From: Oikopleura dioica
Lineage: Eukaryota; Chordata; Appendicularia; Copelata; Oikopleuridae
Assembly (NCBI GenBank): GCA_907165135.1
Contig: OU015569.1
Coordinates: 2,046,001-2,110,000, forward strand
Length of the DNA: 64,000 bases
Direction: 5' to 3'
The position numbers and the translations under genes were made by a program. Numbering within the stretch: the stretch's first letter is position 1; every line of letters starts with the position of its first letter. Below, piece after piece: positions 26,211-37,804 of the stretch. The notes beneath the pieces are model-generated. The model saw nothing but the letters and a program-made list of their open reading frames with translations. It ran no database searches and was not told where the DNA came from.

Positions 26211-27528
26211 TTACGCTTCACGCTTGTATAGTTTCTTGAGAATCGTCCTGAATATGACTGGATCAAGAGGACCACTGTAGTTTTTGATCGAGTCGGTTAT
26301 CCGTCCGAAACTAATAACAAAATTAAGGTACTTTTCGAATTCTTTAATAACCTTGCGATTTTACGATTATTTTTAGTCTCACCTTTCTTCCTCATAATTT
26401 CTGAAGCGTTTTTCCAGATTGAGATCTGAGTACAATTCTTTAATTCTTTGCTCGCATTCTTCATTTTTTCGCCCATAGTTATCTTTGATAAGTTGTCTTT
26501 GCTGTTGCGACGCATATTTCAATGCTTCGACTACAAGCCAGCTGCACTTGTTATCCTAAGAAGCTCGTTAAAACGGCACTCGAGTTATTAGAGGCGTTAT
26601 TTAGGGTTGGTTTGGGTGACCGTCATTTGATGGCCGCCATCGAAAGTACTTTCGACCTACTTGAATGTCAGTTCCGATTTTGCCCGTGACTTCGGGATTA
26701 CCGAAGCAGTCGATGAAGTCGTCTTGTGCTTGGAAGTAGTGTCCCATTTGAAGTGTGATTTTCTTGAGCTGAGGGCAGTTAGAGTCCTGCCGCGCCGCTA
26801 CAAGACCGCTCGCAATTGGAAGATAGAATGAGTAGACTGAGGTTTTGTATTTGACAATGGCACTGTAGGTTTCTTCGGTGAAGCGAGAAAGATCCACGTC
26901 GGAGCACTCGGAATTCTGCATGTCTAACGTCTGACCCATTTCAGTAATGATTGTTGCCCATTCAAAAAGCTCCACTAGCTTTTCTACAGGAACATAGCTC
27001 GGCAAGGAACGCAAAAGAAGATAGACACACATCTCTATAACAGGAGAGTTTTAACACCAAAGAGCACATTTCATAGAATCTAACCGATAGAGAGAGCGTC
27101 GTTAATTGCCATCAACCCTACGTTAGGGTTTTTGTACCAACAAGGCCTTCCTCTTCGAGTGACAGATGAATCCATCACATCATCGACGACGAGAAAGCAT
27201 GTCTATTAAACTATTGAAGATGGACAATACTAGCTTCTATTTCTACCTGTAAGCATTCCATTGCCCAACCGAGGACAAGCGCATCTTCTTCAGACACTCT
27301 CGAATCGTCTGCCGTCAAAAGAAACACCTGGGAAGCAATCATACCACGAGACATTTTTCCACCGCTAAGATTGTATTCTAGTGACTTTTCCAGTTGCCTC
27401 GTTGCCGGATGGCAGTCCAAATCGACAATGCCCGCGCTGTTGTTGTGTTTGTAGAGTCCGTTAATGGCGATTTTGATTGCATTGTCGGAAAACTTGGCAA
27501 AGCGCTTGAGATGAATCGCACGAGCCAT
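26211..27528 (-). CDS. FDPS: Farnesyl diphosphate synthase
   Basis: Exons assemble to an all-alpha trans-prenyltransferase. It starts [15 protein letters not shown], has SGGKMSRGM for substrate binding, a first aspartate-rich motif DDVMD followed by [12 protein letters not shown], a second aspartate-rich motif DDFID, the conserved KCSW, and a C-terminal YKREA (TAA 26211-26213) like the YKRRK of vertebrate FPPS. It condenses IPP with DMAPP and GPP to farnesyl diphosphate for sterol, dolichol and prenylation pathways. All introns can be read as GT-AG. The start lies ~100 bp after the stop of the ankyrin gene on the same strand, so the two may be one operon. No mitochondrial presequence is visible. 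Confidence 0.93.
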
Positions 27529-27626
27529 TCTAGATCGGATAATGTTGAATAAAAGTTGTGGTGGTTAAGTTGAAACTATATGACAGATTTGTGAAGTGAA
27601 GGCAGTATCGAGGTTGCAAACAATAT

Positions 27627-29180
27627 TCAAGGAAGAAGGCGTCGAAGGGCTTACAGAAGTGATTGTCTAAAAATATCTACAAATGTTATTTTTGGGTGAA
27701 AATATTTAATTAGTTGGTAAATATTTCTTCGGGGTCAAAAAAGATTCGTACCTTCAAATATCTTTATTTGTTGTGGCGATAAGTAGCGGACATGTTTTAT
27801 TTTGATGCTCCATTTGGACAAAATTTCACGGTTGAGCCCGTGGCGAATGAGGAGCTTGAGTGTTTGAACACCGTCCCACGACTGCGAAACGACATTGCGC
27901 GGTCGAAAAAGAGCATCAAGCACCGTGTTTCCTTTTTTAGTAGAAAGGTTGGGGTCGGCGTGAGCCTCCAGCAGGATCTTGGCGATGGGCGCGCACACCA
28001 TCCGATGATAGCACTACTGATCACTTCATACAAGAGAATTAGAAGAGAGTTCGATTACCAGAAGCATCAGCGGTGTGACGCCAGATTCGTCGCGCTCGTT
28101 GGGATCTGCTCGAGTTGGGCAGCGAGCTGGAAGATTCTTTACAGAAAGCAACTGCTTCAAAGGTGCCATTCCGTTTGAGATAAGTGACGGGCGACGAACT
28201 GAAAAAGACGATATTTTTAGACAATTTTCTCTTATGAAATGAGTTGGTTACTAAATTGATATTCGACTCGCGGTAGCGAAGAATACAGACGTCTTATATT
28301 GATAAAGATGAATTTATCGATCTAGCTGAAAAATAAACAACTCCATACCTTTTTGAGCAGGAGCAACAGTGATGTTCGGTGCTGATACTCGTCGTGGTCT
28401 AGCGTCAGCTTCAGATGGTTTGATCTTGTATGACTCTCGACGTTGGTCGAGCTGTTTTCAGTTTTGGACGATTCCGGTCAAAGATTTATAGAACTGAATA
28501 AACATCTAATTGGCTTAATAAAAATCGGGCAGACGGGCATGAAACTGTTCCTTTGCTTTCGCCTTGTCGAAGTTTTGAATCATTAGACATGTCTCGCCAA
28601 GGCATCGACACTCGGACGTCTGTCCCAGCCCGAACTCGTAGTAAGACTGGTCGGGCCGGTAAAGAACGAATTCAACCAGCTCAGCGCCGAATTTGACATT
28701 GGAGCAACGAATTATTCGCGACAAGAGCGACTCTGTCGAATACGGAATCTTTTGAAAACACTTGAGGTTCATTACTTGGCGCTATAAAATCAATGAGGTA
28801 GGAGAAGTTCCATAGAATACGCGCTTACCTCAAACGTAGGTCCTATCCGTAATCTACAAATAAAATCCCACGGCTTTAGTAGCAATAAGTGTATCGAGTC
28901 TGAACAGAGATGGATTTGCTTGGATGCTTTGTAGCCATACTGGTGCGGGTCGCCTGCGACAGCAGCTTCTGAAGGTGATCATGAAAATTTGAGAAAAAGA
29001 ACATGCGTGAGAACGGTGAAGCTATAAGCAAATGACACTAATACCTGCCTTCGCTAGATGATTCTTCAATCAGATCATAGATTACTTGGCTGGCAAATCG
29101 GAAAAGAACGGAGTCCTTTTTGAGCGCCTGGCTCAACAGGATCCTGTCTTTCCGCTGTTCCCAAAAATGCTAGCACTAGG
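27627..29180 (-). CDS. Ankyrin-repeat protein, 5' end not found
   Basis: Downstream exons contain ankyrin-type repeats (RADPNERDESGVTPLMLL and IAKILLEAHADPNLSTKKGNTVLDAL...LKLLIRHGL). They are preceded by an unfamiliar ~170-residue region (FWEQRKDRILLSQALKK, RQVMNLKCFQKIPYSTES, GQTSECRCLGETC). The last splice, at KIFEG, gives a short end ALRRLLP with TGA at 27627-27629, loosely reminiscent of a SOCS-box end, but a full SOCS box is not present. The splice between KAKEQF and SYKIKPSEAD is ambiguous. No start Met is seen in the first exon I can read (ends near 29180), so a 5' exon is missing. FPPS starts 98 bp downstream on the same strand. Confidence 0.6.
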
Positions 29181-30096
29181 TTCGCTTATTTTTCTATTTC
29201 GGCAATAACTAGTGAGGCGTATAACTTTATTATACTTGAGTAGAACTTGCTACGTGATCCAAGAGGGATAAACAGCCGATTATAAAATTAACTTAACGTT
29301 TGTTAGTCGATTTACGTGATGATAATGAAATTGTTAGTGTTTCTATCTTCGAGATAGTTTAGCTAAATGAGTACCATCTTGAGAACCTAGAAGACCTTAA
29401 GACCAGTTAAACTGTTGCAAGCGCCAGACCTATCCCAGAATCGCAAGGACTCGTGTCCTATTACATCAACCATCCTTAATACTCCATGTTTTTTTATCGG
29501 AAAAGAAGATAGAAAATTGCAACATTGGTAGAATTTATTGGTGAATATCGGTCGTGGTTGTCATTTGTTGTGAAGACGGATAAGACAACGGGAAGAAACT
29601 ATAACTACGCAAGAAGAAATACAGGGCAAAAAGTGAAGATAAAAATGGTTCGGTTCTGGACATCGGTAAGGTAGTTTTTTACTTCAATACGCAAAGGCAA
29701 ATTAGTTTGTTTTTATTGAAAAGGAGAAAATTTAATTTTGCGTTTGAAAAACAGGCTTTAGGAGACAACATTTGGAGACGGGTTCTTTCGGTTAGTTATT
29801 CATCAAGTATTGAACTATCTGAGTTGCCAAAAATGAAAATTCAAAGCGAATGCTTTTAGAAGAAAATATTAAATTCGTGAACAAAGAAAAAATTGAAAAC
29901 GTTGAACATGTTTTTTTTCAATAAAAGAAGGAATCTCAATATTGTGAGGTACATAATTTAATTTCATTTTCCGTTAATTAATATTACAAACAGTGATAAA
30001 AAAGCAAAGTAAAAAGGAACAGTGAAAAAGAAGTGATAGTTTGGTGAAGGTGAAGTGAAGGGGCGTCGAATTTGGTGGAGAATCAGTAGAGAGCAA
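29181..30096. other. 0.9-kb region, nothing firm
   Basis: AT-rich spacer between the ankyrin gene and the acidic-protein gene. It may hide the missing first exon of the ankyrin gene. I see no RNA gene or repeat family. Confidence 0.35.
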
Positions 30097-31957
30097 TTAG
30101 CCAGTGTACATTTTGACCTGCTCGTCTACCTTTACGTCGCCCTCGCCGAGCATGCCGTGTTGCTCGAGCATCTTATTGATCGCCTCGAGTTGCTGCTTTT
30201 TGACTTGAATAATCATTAAAATACGATTCGAAGTGACGTTTTCTTACTTTCTTTTTCGGAGTCTTTTTCCTCAGCAGCAGTCGACAGGTCGACCAACGGA
30301 GCCTAAATTTTTTCTAACATTCGTGCTTTATTTGATGACTACTTACGTGTTCTCCAGCGCTTGAAAGAATTGTGTCATCAGCGAGATTTCCTTGCTGGAA
30401 CTGATAATAATGTTGAAAATATTGATAAATAATAATAAGAGTACCTCTTCGCCAGTTGTTTCAGTACAGTCGAGGTCTGGGAGAGCGATCTCTTCGATTC
30501 CGGATAGAGACTCGTCAGCCTTATCTTTGGTAGGCTCACTCATCAATTCAAGAGTGTCATCTTTCGCTGAAGACACGGCTGGTTCGGATGGAGTCTTTTC
30601 CATCAGTTCGAGCGTATCTTCTTTCGCGACAGAGTCGTTGATAGCCGACTCATCGGCGATAGATGTTATCTCTTGAATACCAGTCAAAGAGAATTCGTCC
30701 TGCGACTCATCAGCCACATTTTTTTCAGTTGCGTTGACATCGATTGGCACAATTGGCTTCTCTTCGATGTCGACTTCAACTGGCGCAGCCTTCAAAAATA
30801 ATTAAAAAAATATTTCAAAATAAAAAGATTAACCTGGCTGAGCTTGGTTTCGTCCTTAGGAAGAATATTCATGTCTCCCATGAGCTCGTCGATGGCAGCA
30901 TCTACCTTCGCGATGTCAATCGCTTTGACGACGTCTTCTTCCGTATCGACTGCTTCTGCGCCAGAAACGCGTTCTTCCACAGCCTTTTTGCTCGAAGCAT
31001 CAGCTTCTTCGCGATCGATTGCTTCTTGTTGGACGCTCACTGGTGGGACGGACTCGGCCACTTGCTTCGACATCTCGACATCCTGATCTGACACAAGGAT
31101 GGGAGATGACGACTTGACCTCCTCGAGAGGGTCTTCGTCGTCTGATGGCTCCGTTCGAATCGATGGCGAGTTAGAACGCTCCTCGATCTTCGTCTCCTCA
31201 GTCTGTTCAGTTGCTTCAGAAACGACTGCCTGAGGAATGACCGGCTCAGACTCAGCCACTGGCTCAGCTTCAACGATATCTTCTTTTGGAGCTTCAAGGT
31301 CTTCGTCAGCGTCGTGGATGCTGTCGAAGTTCACGAGCATTGAGACTTTACTATCCTCGCTCTCTGGACTCTAAACCATTAATAGACTAAAAGTTCTCTT
31401 GTAACAAGTTATTACCTCTACAGCGCACTCTTCTTCCTCAGACTGTGGCTCAGTCTCTTTCTCTGGCTCAGGCTTGCTCTCGAGGGTTGTGTCGACGAAG
31501 GACATGAATTGAGTCTCTTCCATGGCAGCTTTTGGCTCCTCATTTATCGTTGCCTCGCCTTCTTCGACAACGCGCTCTTGCTCCTCTTCAGCCGGCATGT
31601 CGTTGGCCTCAGAGTTGGAGATGCGCTCGAACTCAGAAGAACCGGTCGAGTTGGACTCTTCCTTGTCTTCATTGATTGTCTCAGAGAGCTTGAATGCTGG
31701 CTCTGGGATAATCACGGGCGAAGGCGTTTCTTTCGGCTCCTCGTCTTTCTCCTTCTAAATATTCGAAATAACTTTATATCACAAAATATATAGTTTACCT
31801 CTTCCACATTTTCTTCCTTCCGAGTCTCTTGGACTCTTACTGGCTCTGGAATCGTGTCAGGTCCGAAAAATCGGTACCCGAGGCACGCGATGATGATCGT
31901 GAAGACCAAACCCAATGTGGTCCATGGGGTGGCCTCCTCCTCATCGTAAGTTGTCAT
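30097..31957 (-). CDS. Acidic single-pass membrane protein
   Basis: The ATG at 31955-31957 gives MTTYDEEEATPWTTLG then a membrane helix (GLVFTIIIACLGYRFFG), followed by several hundred residues extremely rich in Glu, Ser and Asp across exons down to 30343. Internal near-repeats include AKEDTLELMEKTPSEP and AKDDTLELMSEPTKDK. It ends in a compact helical C-terminus (QLEAINKMLEQHGMLGEG...QVKMYTG, TAA 30097-30099). The architecture (N-terminal anchor, acidic linker, short conserved tail) recalls vertebrate MXRA7-like proteins, but this is only an impression. The upstream AG (ttttctacag, exon from 31980) looks like a trans-splice acceptor, so it is probably the last cistron of the ADSL operon. Confidence 0.65.
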
Positions 31958-31980
31958 TCTGAACGCGTCTCTAGGATTTT

Positions 31981-31990
31981 CTGTAGAAAA
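31981..31990 (-). promoter_or_regulatory. Putative spliced-leader acceptor before the acidic-protein gene
   Basis: The minus strand reads ttttctacag just upstream of the ATG of the acidic membrane protein, ~120 bp after the ADAT1 stop. No upstream coding exon joins to it, so a trans-splicing acceptor for a downstream cistron is the simplest reading. It could also be an intron in a 5' UTR. Confidence 0.4.
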
Positions 31991-32107
31991 TAATTTTTTC
32001 ACGCTGCCTCTTAAAAGAAGACTAGGTGAATGATGAAATAACGACAAAAATCGCAGAGGGAATGGCGCCATTCAGACGAAAAATGCATTTTTAGATTTTA
32101 ATCAGAT

Positions 32108-33497
32108 TTAACCGACGAAAACATCAAGTTCACGGGGGTGCTGTTGCCACGTCAGCTTCTGATAGACACTAAATATGGGTTTAACATCAGAGAACAGCAT
32201 TCTCGTCTTACTTATCGCGCTGTTTGATATAATTCGTCGAAGATGACTTGCATTCCGCGTATGATTCAAAGTCGGGCATGATTTGTCGAAACTTCCTAAA
32301 TAGATATTTCGGCGCGAGAATGGAATGGCTCTTCTCCAGACGAAAGTTTTTCTTGATTGCGCCGTGTTTATATCCTAATTTGCCGGTCAACTGCTCCGCC
32401 TTAGCCATGCACAAGTTCCAGGCCAAGCAAGAACTAGCCGAAACAACTTTGGATCCGTCATTGTTGTTAACTGCTCGAGGAGATTTTTCAAAGATGGGTT
32501 TTTCAACGACAGATGTTTCGACTTGATTGAGTCTCTTTAGAGGGAATGAGACAGGCTCGATATGTGACGTAATTGACAGAAGATGGTCCCTTTCCGAAAA
32601 TGCACGAGTCAGGGACTTTTGATCATCGACACAAGGTCCAAAGATCATCTTAAGCGGAATCAACGGCGCGTGAAACAAATGACTCAGCATCGCTCCTTGC
32701 CACCCACAAGAGTTCCATTTGGTTATCTTATCTATAATTGTACTTAAATTGATAGATACTTTTAAGTTTAGCCAAACCTGAGCAACTCATAGAAACAGTG
32801 GCAGGGCCGCGGCCGCCCTTTGTTCTGCTGACCCCAAGTTGGTGAAAGTTGGCACCTTCACCTTTCGGATCTGCCCCTGATTGCACTGGTCTTGCACCCG
32901 TCCTGAAGATGTCTCCTTCTCCCAACAAAACGCGTTCTGATCGAAAGTCATCTAAGATTCCTGTGCGGGCTCGTTTTGCAGGGACAGGATCATCCTGATC
33001 CGACTCCATCTCGACAATAGAAGCATCGCCACATGGCAGGGCGGAAGAATAGAAATAAAACTTCCACCTGAGTCGCCATTTTCCATCTTCGATTTCTTCA
33101 ACATACGAGTTGTCTTTCTTTTGGATGCTTTCCAGAAGAAAATGAATAAAGGCTCGTCTCGCCAGTACTTCGGCATGACTATCTGCTATGATCGTCCCTA
33201 AACTTTTTCAAATTTAAGAGACTCAAAGATGTTGAATATGAACAATATGATTACTAGATATAGCAAGTTTGAATAAATAAATGTACCTGGGGTAGCTTGA
33301 TTGACTCTTGAAAGCCCAACACACTGAGTTCCAGCTCCGATAGCTACTGTTTCCAGCTCACTATTTTCTTTTATTAGTACTATTCCCGCTAGAACAGTCC
33401 ACTCGCTTTTTTCCTTCGTCGAGGCAGCATTCTTTGCATACTTTATGTATGTTTCTTGAACAATTCTAGCTATGGCTTCGTCTGTTATTTGGTCCAT
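32108..33497 (-). CDS. ADAT1: tRNA-specific adenosine deaminase 1
   Basis: The start is MDQITDEAIARIVQETY. The editase domain has the catalytic zinc ligand and proton shuttle in DSHAEVLARRAF, then the second zinc ligand in LPCGDASI and the third in SMSCSDKITKWN. Other family motifs are GAGTQCVGLS, GEGANFHQLGV and GWQGAMLSHLF. The C-terminus is short (YQKLTWQQHPREL; TAA 32108-32110). Four or five GT-AG introns. ADAT1 converts A37 of tRNA-Ala to inosine. The intact HAE and both cysteines point to an active enzyme. The ATG follows the upstream coiled-coil gene's stop by only 13 bases. Confidence 0.92.
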
Positions 33498-33510
33498 TCT
33501 AAAGACGAGT

Positions 33511-34098
33511 TGCTAAAGTTGCTTTTTGCTGATGAAAAGTTCTTCTTCGAGACGGGCTATTTCTCCGTCGATATCTGCTACTCTTGTCTTGATAGATTCC
33601 ATGTTTTCGGGAGATATTTTCCACTGAGGGCCCAGTTCTTGCGCAGCAGGGGAAAATATTATTGGCGACCTATAAAACAACAATCGAAGAAAATATAAAT
33701 ACAATCATATCAACGATTCAAAATTAATTATCCATTATTTCGGTAATAGAATTAGACACATAACCAAGATAAGGAATTCACCTCATGATGGAATTAATTA
33801 ATATTGAAAACGAGCGGTAATTAAAAAGAAAAACTGACCTTCGTTCCATAAGAATGTAGCCGCTACGAGCACAACCGAAATTCGTGATGTCCGGACACAA
33901 ATCGTCGCGTAACTTCTTCCAATTCAGCTCAAGCTCACTGGCACTAGGGCGGTTTATCTCTTCTTTGATTTTGGTCTTTGTTATCGCTAGCTCAAGTGAG
34001 AGTGTTTCGGCGATCTTGAGCGCGTCTTGAAGATCAAGGGTGGCGGGTACTTGCTGCGTAGTGCAGAACTGTTTGAACGATTCGATGTGCTTGGCCAT
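33511..34098 (-). CDS. Small coiled-coil protein of the ADSL-ADAT1 cluster
   Basis: Two exons joined over a ~160-bp intron encode about 135 residues. It starts MAKHIESFKQFCTTQQ, has a long helical centre (DALKIAETLSLELAITKTK) and ends with a coiled coil (IKTRVADIDGEIARLEEELFIS). No enzyme motif is visible. It resembles small centrosomal or kinetochore subunits in composition, but I cannot identify it. The stop is only 13 bases before ADAT1. A putative trans-splice acceptor (actctcag) lies just upstream of the ATG, 196 bases from the ADSL stop. Confidence 0.6.
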
Positions 34099-34107
34099 TT
34101 TGACACA

Positions 34108-34116
34108 CTGAGAGTG
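34108..34116 (-). promoter_or_regulatory. Putative spliced-leader acceptor before the coiled-coil gene
   Basis: The minus strand reads cactctcag immediately followed by TGTGTCAAA and the ATG. Nothing upstream in frame requires a cis intron here, and the ADSL stop lies 178 bp upstream, as expected between operon cistrons. Confidence 0.4.
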
Positions 34117-34293
34117 TGTCGTATCTGAAGAGATAGGGTTCAATCATCATTTTGTAGATTTAGCTTATTCTAGTGCCAAATCACTAAAGTTGGCAGCAGC
34201 GTGGCGGGAAATAAATATAATTAAACGAGAATTTGATTACTCAAATATTGAATATTGAGCTTGCCTATAATAATTGAACTAAAAGGAAAAACT

Positions 34294-36133
34294 TCAAACT
34301 TTGAGGTCTACAGTATCTCCCAGACGATCTGCATACCGCTTGAGAACTGGATTCACCTCTGCTTCGATAAACTCTTCGACTTGTTCTGGCGCTCTGCCGA
34401 TAAACGTTGCCGGGTCTGAAATAATTAACATCTCTCGTTGTTGCTTCTTATCAATCTCTCACCGAGTAATGAGTCAAGCTGCTGGTGAATGGACGCAAAA
34501 AGTCGCATTGACGAATCCTGTGGATCAAATCATTCTCGGCGCCCTCGTTCTTGACGCGCGCGCCTGCCTAGGGAATATTTTTGAATACACATGGGAGCAC
34601 ATACGGAGCTACTAACCTCTTGGGACAAAACTCGGAATTTTTCGTGGGCTTCTTGGCGACTGCCACCTGCTTTTACGACAGCCATCAGGATATTTTCCGC
34701 TGCCATAAAGGGCAACTCTTCTTTTACGTGTTTTTCGATTACTTTCGGGTAGACAACTATCATCAATATCGATTTAATAATCTTAACGATCGGTTTACCT
34801 AATCCTTCGGTGATATTTTGAAGCAAAATTGCAATCGCGTCCGCCGTGAGAAATGCTTCAGGAAGATAAAGTCTCCGCGCGGCCGAATCATCGAGAGTGC
34901 GCTCCATCCACTGCACGGAGATTGTTTGTAGCGCAGCATTCGGCAAAGTGAGCAAGTGGCGAGCCAGACCGCAGCATCTCTCGGATCGCATTGGGTTCCG
35001 CTTGTAAGGCATCGCTTTTTTGAAGAGTCGTTATTTTCGGCTTCAGACGAGAGCTTTTTACCTGATGATCCGATTTGCTTCTTCTCGAAGGGTTCTTCCA
35101 GTTCCTTCATCGATGCCAAGAGACGAATGTCTGATGCCATCTTATGAGCACTAGCGGCGAATTCCGCCAACGCGTTGATAACATGCGCGTCCTGTTTTCG
35201 CGGATAAGTCTGCCCAGTGATCAAATAATGGGATTTGAAGCCGGCCAATTCTGTGAGCCGCGCGTCCAGCTGCCGAACCTTCTCATGATCGCCAGCAAAG
35301 AGTTCCAAGAAGCTTCCTTGTGTTCCAGTTGTGCCTTTAACTCCGCGGAAACGGAGCGAGTCGCGAACACGTTTTAGGTTTGACAGATCACTGATCATGT
35401 CTTGAAGCCAAAGACACGCGCGCTTCCCGACAGTTGTCATTTGAGCAGGCTAATGATAAGAATAGGTCTTGAATTGTAAGGAAAAACGAACCTGGAGATG
35501 AGTGAAGCCAAGAGTAGGAAGATGTCTGTACTCGTTAGCGAACTTCGACAGTCTGTCAATGCAAGTGGCAATCTTTGGAATGAGAATGTCGAGAGCATCG
35601 CGCATGATGATGCAGTCTGCGTTGTCGCCGACGAAACAGCTTGTCGCCCCAAGATGAATGATCGGAGCTGCAAGCGGCGCGGCGACACTGAGCTGGGTTC
35701 ACACAATCGAAGCACATTCAAATCGGTGCTATGCGAAGAAAGTTGGCGAAAGTTTGATTTTGAAAACCCCGCCCCAAAAGTGTGCACATGCGCCATCACA
35801 TCGTGGCGGCGGAGTTTCTCCTCCTTTGCAGCCATTTCATAGTCGATCTTGTGGATATTGGCGCGCAGCTGTTCCACTTGCTCCAAACTAACGCTTTCTT
35901 TGGAGAGATTCACGAAATTCTATCTTTCTTCTTGCAGTAGTGTTTTTATCAAATTGAAAAAAGTCGTTTCCAAGTGAATTTCCATTTCCTATTCCAAGCT
36001 CGTGCTCGGCCTGAGCGAGCCAAGTCCAAAGCTGTCTCCAAGAAGAGAATTTCTTGTGGCTTCCGAAGTTCGCATTCATTTCGTTCGAAACATATCGAGT
36101 AGAAAGGGGAGAAACGTACTTATCATTATCCAT
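34294..36133 (-). CDS. ADSL: Adenylosuccinate lyase
   Basis: It is colinear with metazoan [77 protein letters not shown], the fumarase-superfamily signature across a splice [24 protein letters not shown] and [20 protein letters not shown]. It ends [11 protein letters not shown]. It splits succinyl-AMP and SAICAR in purine synthesis. Two introns have no GT donor: 35898-35988 (GA-AG) and 35693-35772 (GC-AG). Both are fixed by alignment to the family. It is the first gene of a leftward same-strand cluster. Confidence 0.95.
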
Positions 36134-37540
36134 CTTTTTCTATGCAAAAGACATTTTAAAAACCTTTTATTCGAACAAAACAGCTGCCAAGAAAGGAGTA
36201 GTGCAATCTGTTTGAAAGCAATTTGAGTACCAGTCAGTCATTAACATTAACAGTATAAATTTCATTTTTATTAAAAAATTACTTAAAAACTAGCTTTTAT
36301 AAGTCTTATCACAATAAAAGCATAATTATCAATTTTTTCGCAGGAATATTCCTCTAAAAACAAGGTTTCTTCAGTCGATATAATTTGAGGTTGTTCCCAC
36401 GGTGCGGGGAAAATCGCTGAAGCAATTTCAAACTGGCGCGCTCTCAGAGACAAACTGCTTCTGATTCGCCGATTCTTTAGAATACTAATTTACTGGATTG
36501 GAAACAGTACTCTGCCTCTAATTTTGCCGAACCGGCTAGCTGCTCATATTCTCACACAAATGCATAATTTTAAATGCATTTACTCAGATTCTGAACCTTT
36601 CTACACCAGAATTTCTACTACCGAACAACCGAAAAAGACAGGAGCAAGTGGAAATTTATTTTATTCATTTTATTCGTTCAAACAGTTCTAGAGCCAATTT
36701 TGGAACTTCCGGTCCCAGAAATTGTCTTGTGGGCATGAGCCAGACCTCGATATGGGTACCAAATGAAAGCTCTCGTCCTAAGCTTTCGAAAATTATGTCA
36801 GCAGTAAGCCTAAAAATAGGAGTAGAACGGTTATTGAAGTCGGAAGTCGGTAGAAATCGAGGGAAAGATTTACAAAGAAGAAGACACTCTCGGCCAGTTA
36901 AGCTTTTCTATTCTCGAGTACAGTATCTATTCATCTTATCTCACGTACAGAAGCCAGCAGGGGATAATGAGCAGTGCTTATTCGAGCTGCGAGCTGGAAA
37001 TTGAGGACTAAGCAAAAAAAGCTTATCAAAGTCGGGTTCATCGGATTCGATGTAGCTGTCGGGGCGGACGTAGACGATGAAGTTGTACATTGACTAGAAG
37101 ACGAGTGTCCGTCGCATTTGAGCGTGCTCCAACAAAAACACATAAATAGTGTCGTATGTTTCATAACTTATTTTTAAGTTATGAAGCAAAAACGCTTTTA
37201 TTTTAGTTTCATTTTATCAAAGAATAGATGAGGATCTGCTTTTCTTTTTCCTATTTATATACGAGAAACTCATGGAGGGTTTGGCGCTTCTAGCGGTCCA
37301 GCTGCAAGATAGATTCCCTTATCTATCAACACGGGCTATTATCTGAGGATTTTATCGTAGCTTCCGGTTTTTTTATGTTGATTAAAATCTTCCACCAGTT
37401 TCACGTCTATTAGCTCGTCTTAGCTTTCTCTTCGATTGGATTTTGTATCCATTTGATTGTGGGTCGTTGTAGTTTTAAGTATATTCGACTTTATGTCCCA
37501 ATTTTAAAAATTAAATTCCAAGTTTCTTAACAAAAATTAT
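36134..37540. other. Gene-poor region; one exon-like stretch
   Basis: Mostly AT-rich. The minus strand at about 37015-37092 reads a GC-richer, protein-like frame (MYNFIVYVRPDSYIESDEPD), possibly an orphan exon or gene remnant, but no partner exon was found. A perfect 11-bp hairpin lies at 37160-37185. No RNA gene is evident. Confidence 0.35.
37160..37185. repeat. Perfect 11-bp hairpin
   Basis: TTCATAACTTA and its exact complement TAAGTTATGAA are separated by TTTT. It could be a transcription-related hairpin or a small palindromic element. No function is evident. Confidence 0.5.
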
Positions 37541-37599
37541 AGAATTATAGTGAGCCCCTATTTTTGGTAAAAAGACAAAATTTGACAGAAATTGACAGT

Positions 37600-37795
37600 C
37601 GGCAAATCGACCGCAAAATCCGCAAAGTGCGAAGTGCGATGAAAGTTAAAAAGTGCGGAATACGACTGCGAAAAGAATCGCACTTTTCAAAAATTCTGCG
37701 GAAAGTGCGGAGTGCGGGGCGATGAAAAAATATCAGGTTTGAGTGCGGTGCGGAGTGCGAAATTTCCGCAGTCGCACCTCGCACTGCGAAGGCAC
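37600..37795. repeat. GTGCG-rich short repeat block
   Basis: The motif AGTGCG/GTGCGG and its complement CGCAC/CCGCA recur more than fifteen times in both orientations with irregular spacing, in an otherwise AT-rich region. The outer parts (GCAAAGTGCGAAGTGCG and GCACCTCGCACTGCG) are roughly inverted. It looks like a degenerate, locally amplified non-coding repeat. Confidence 0.55.
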
Positions 37796-37804
37796 ATTCC
37801 TGAT

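Noticed and set aside
30392-31793. Serine-rich plus-strand ORFs
   Set aside because: They are antisense to the Glu/Asp/Ser-rich exons of the acidic membrane protein; GAA/GAG codons read backwards give Ser/Phe/Leu.
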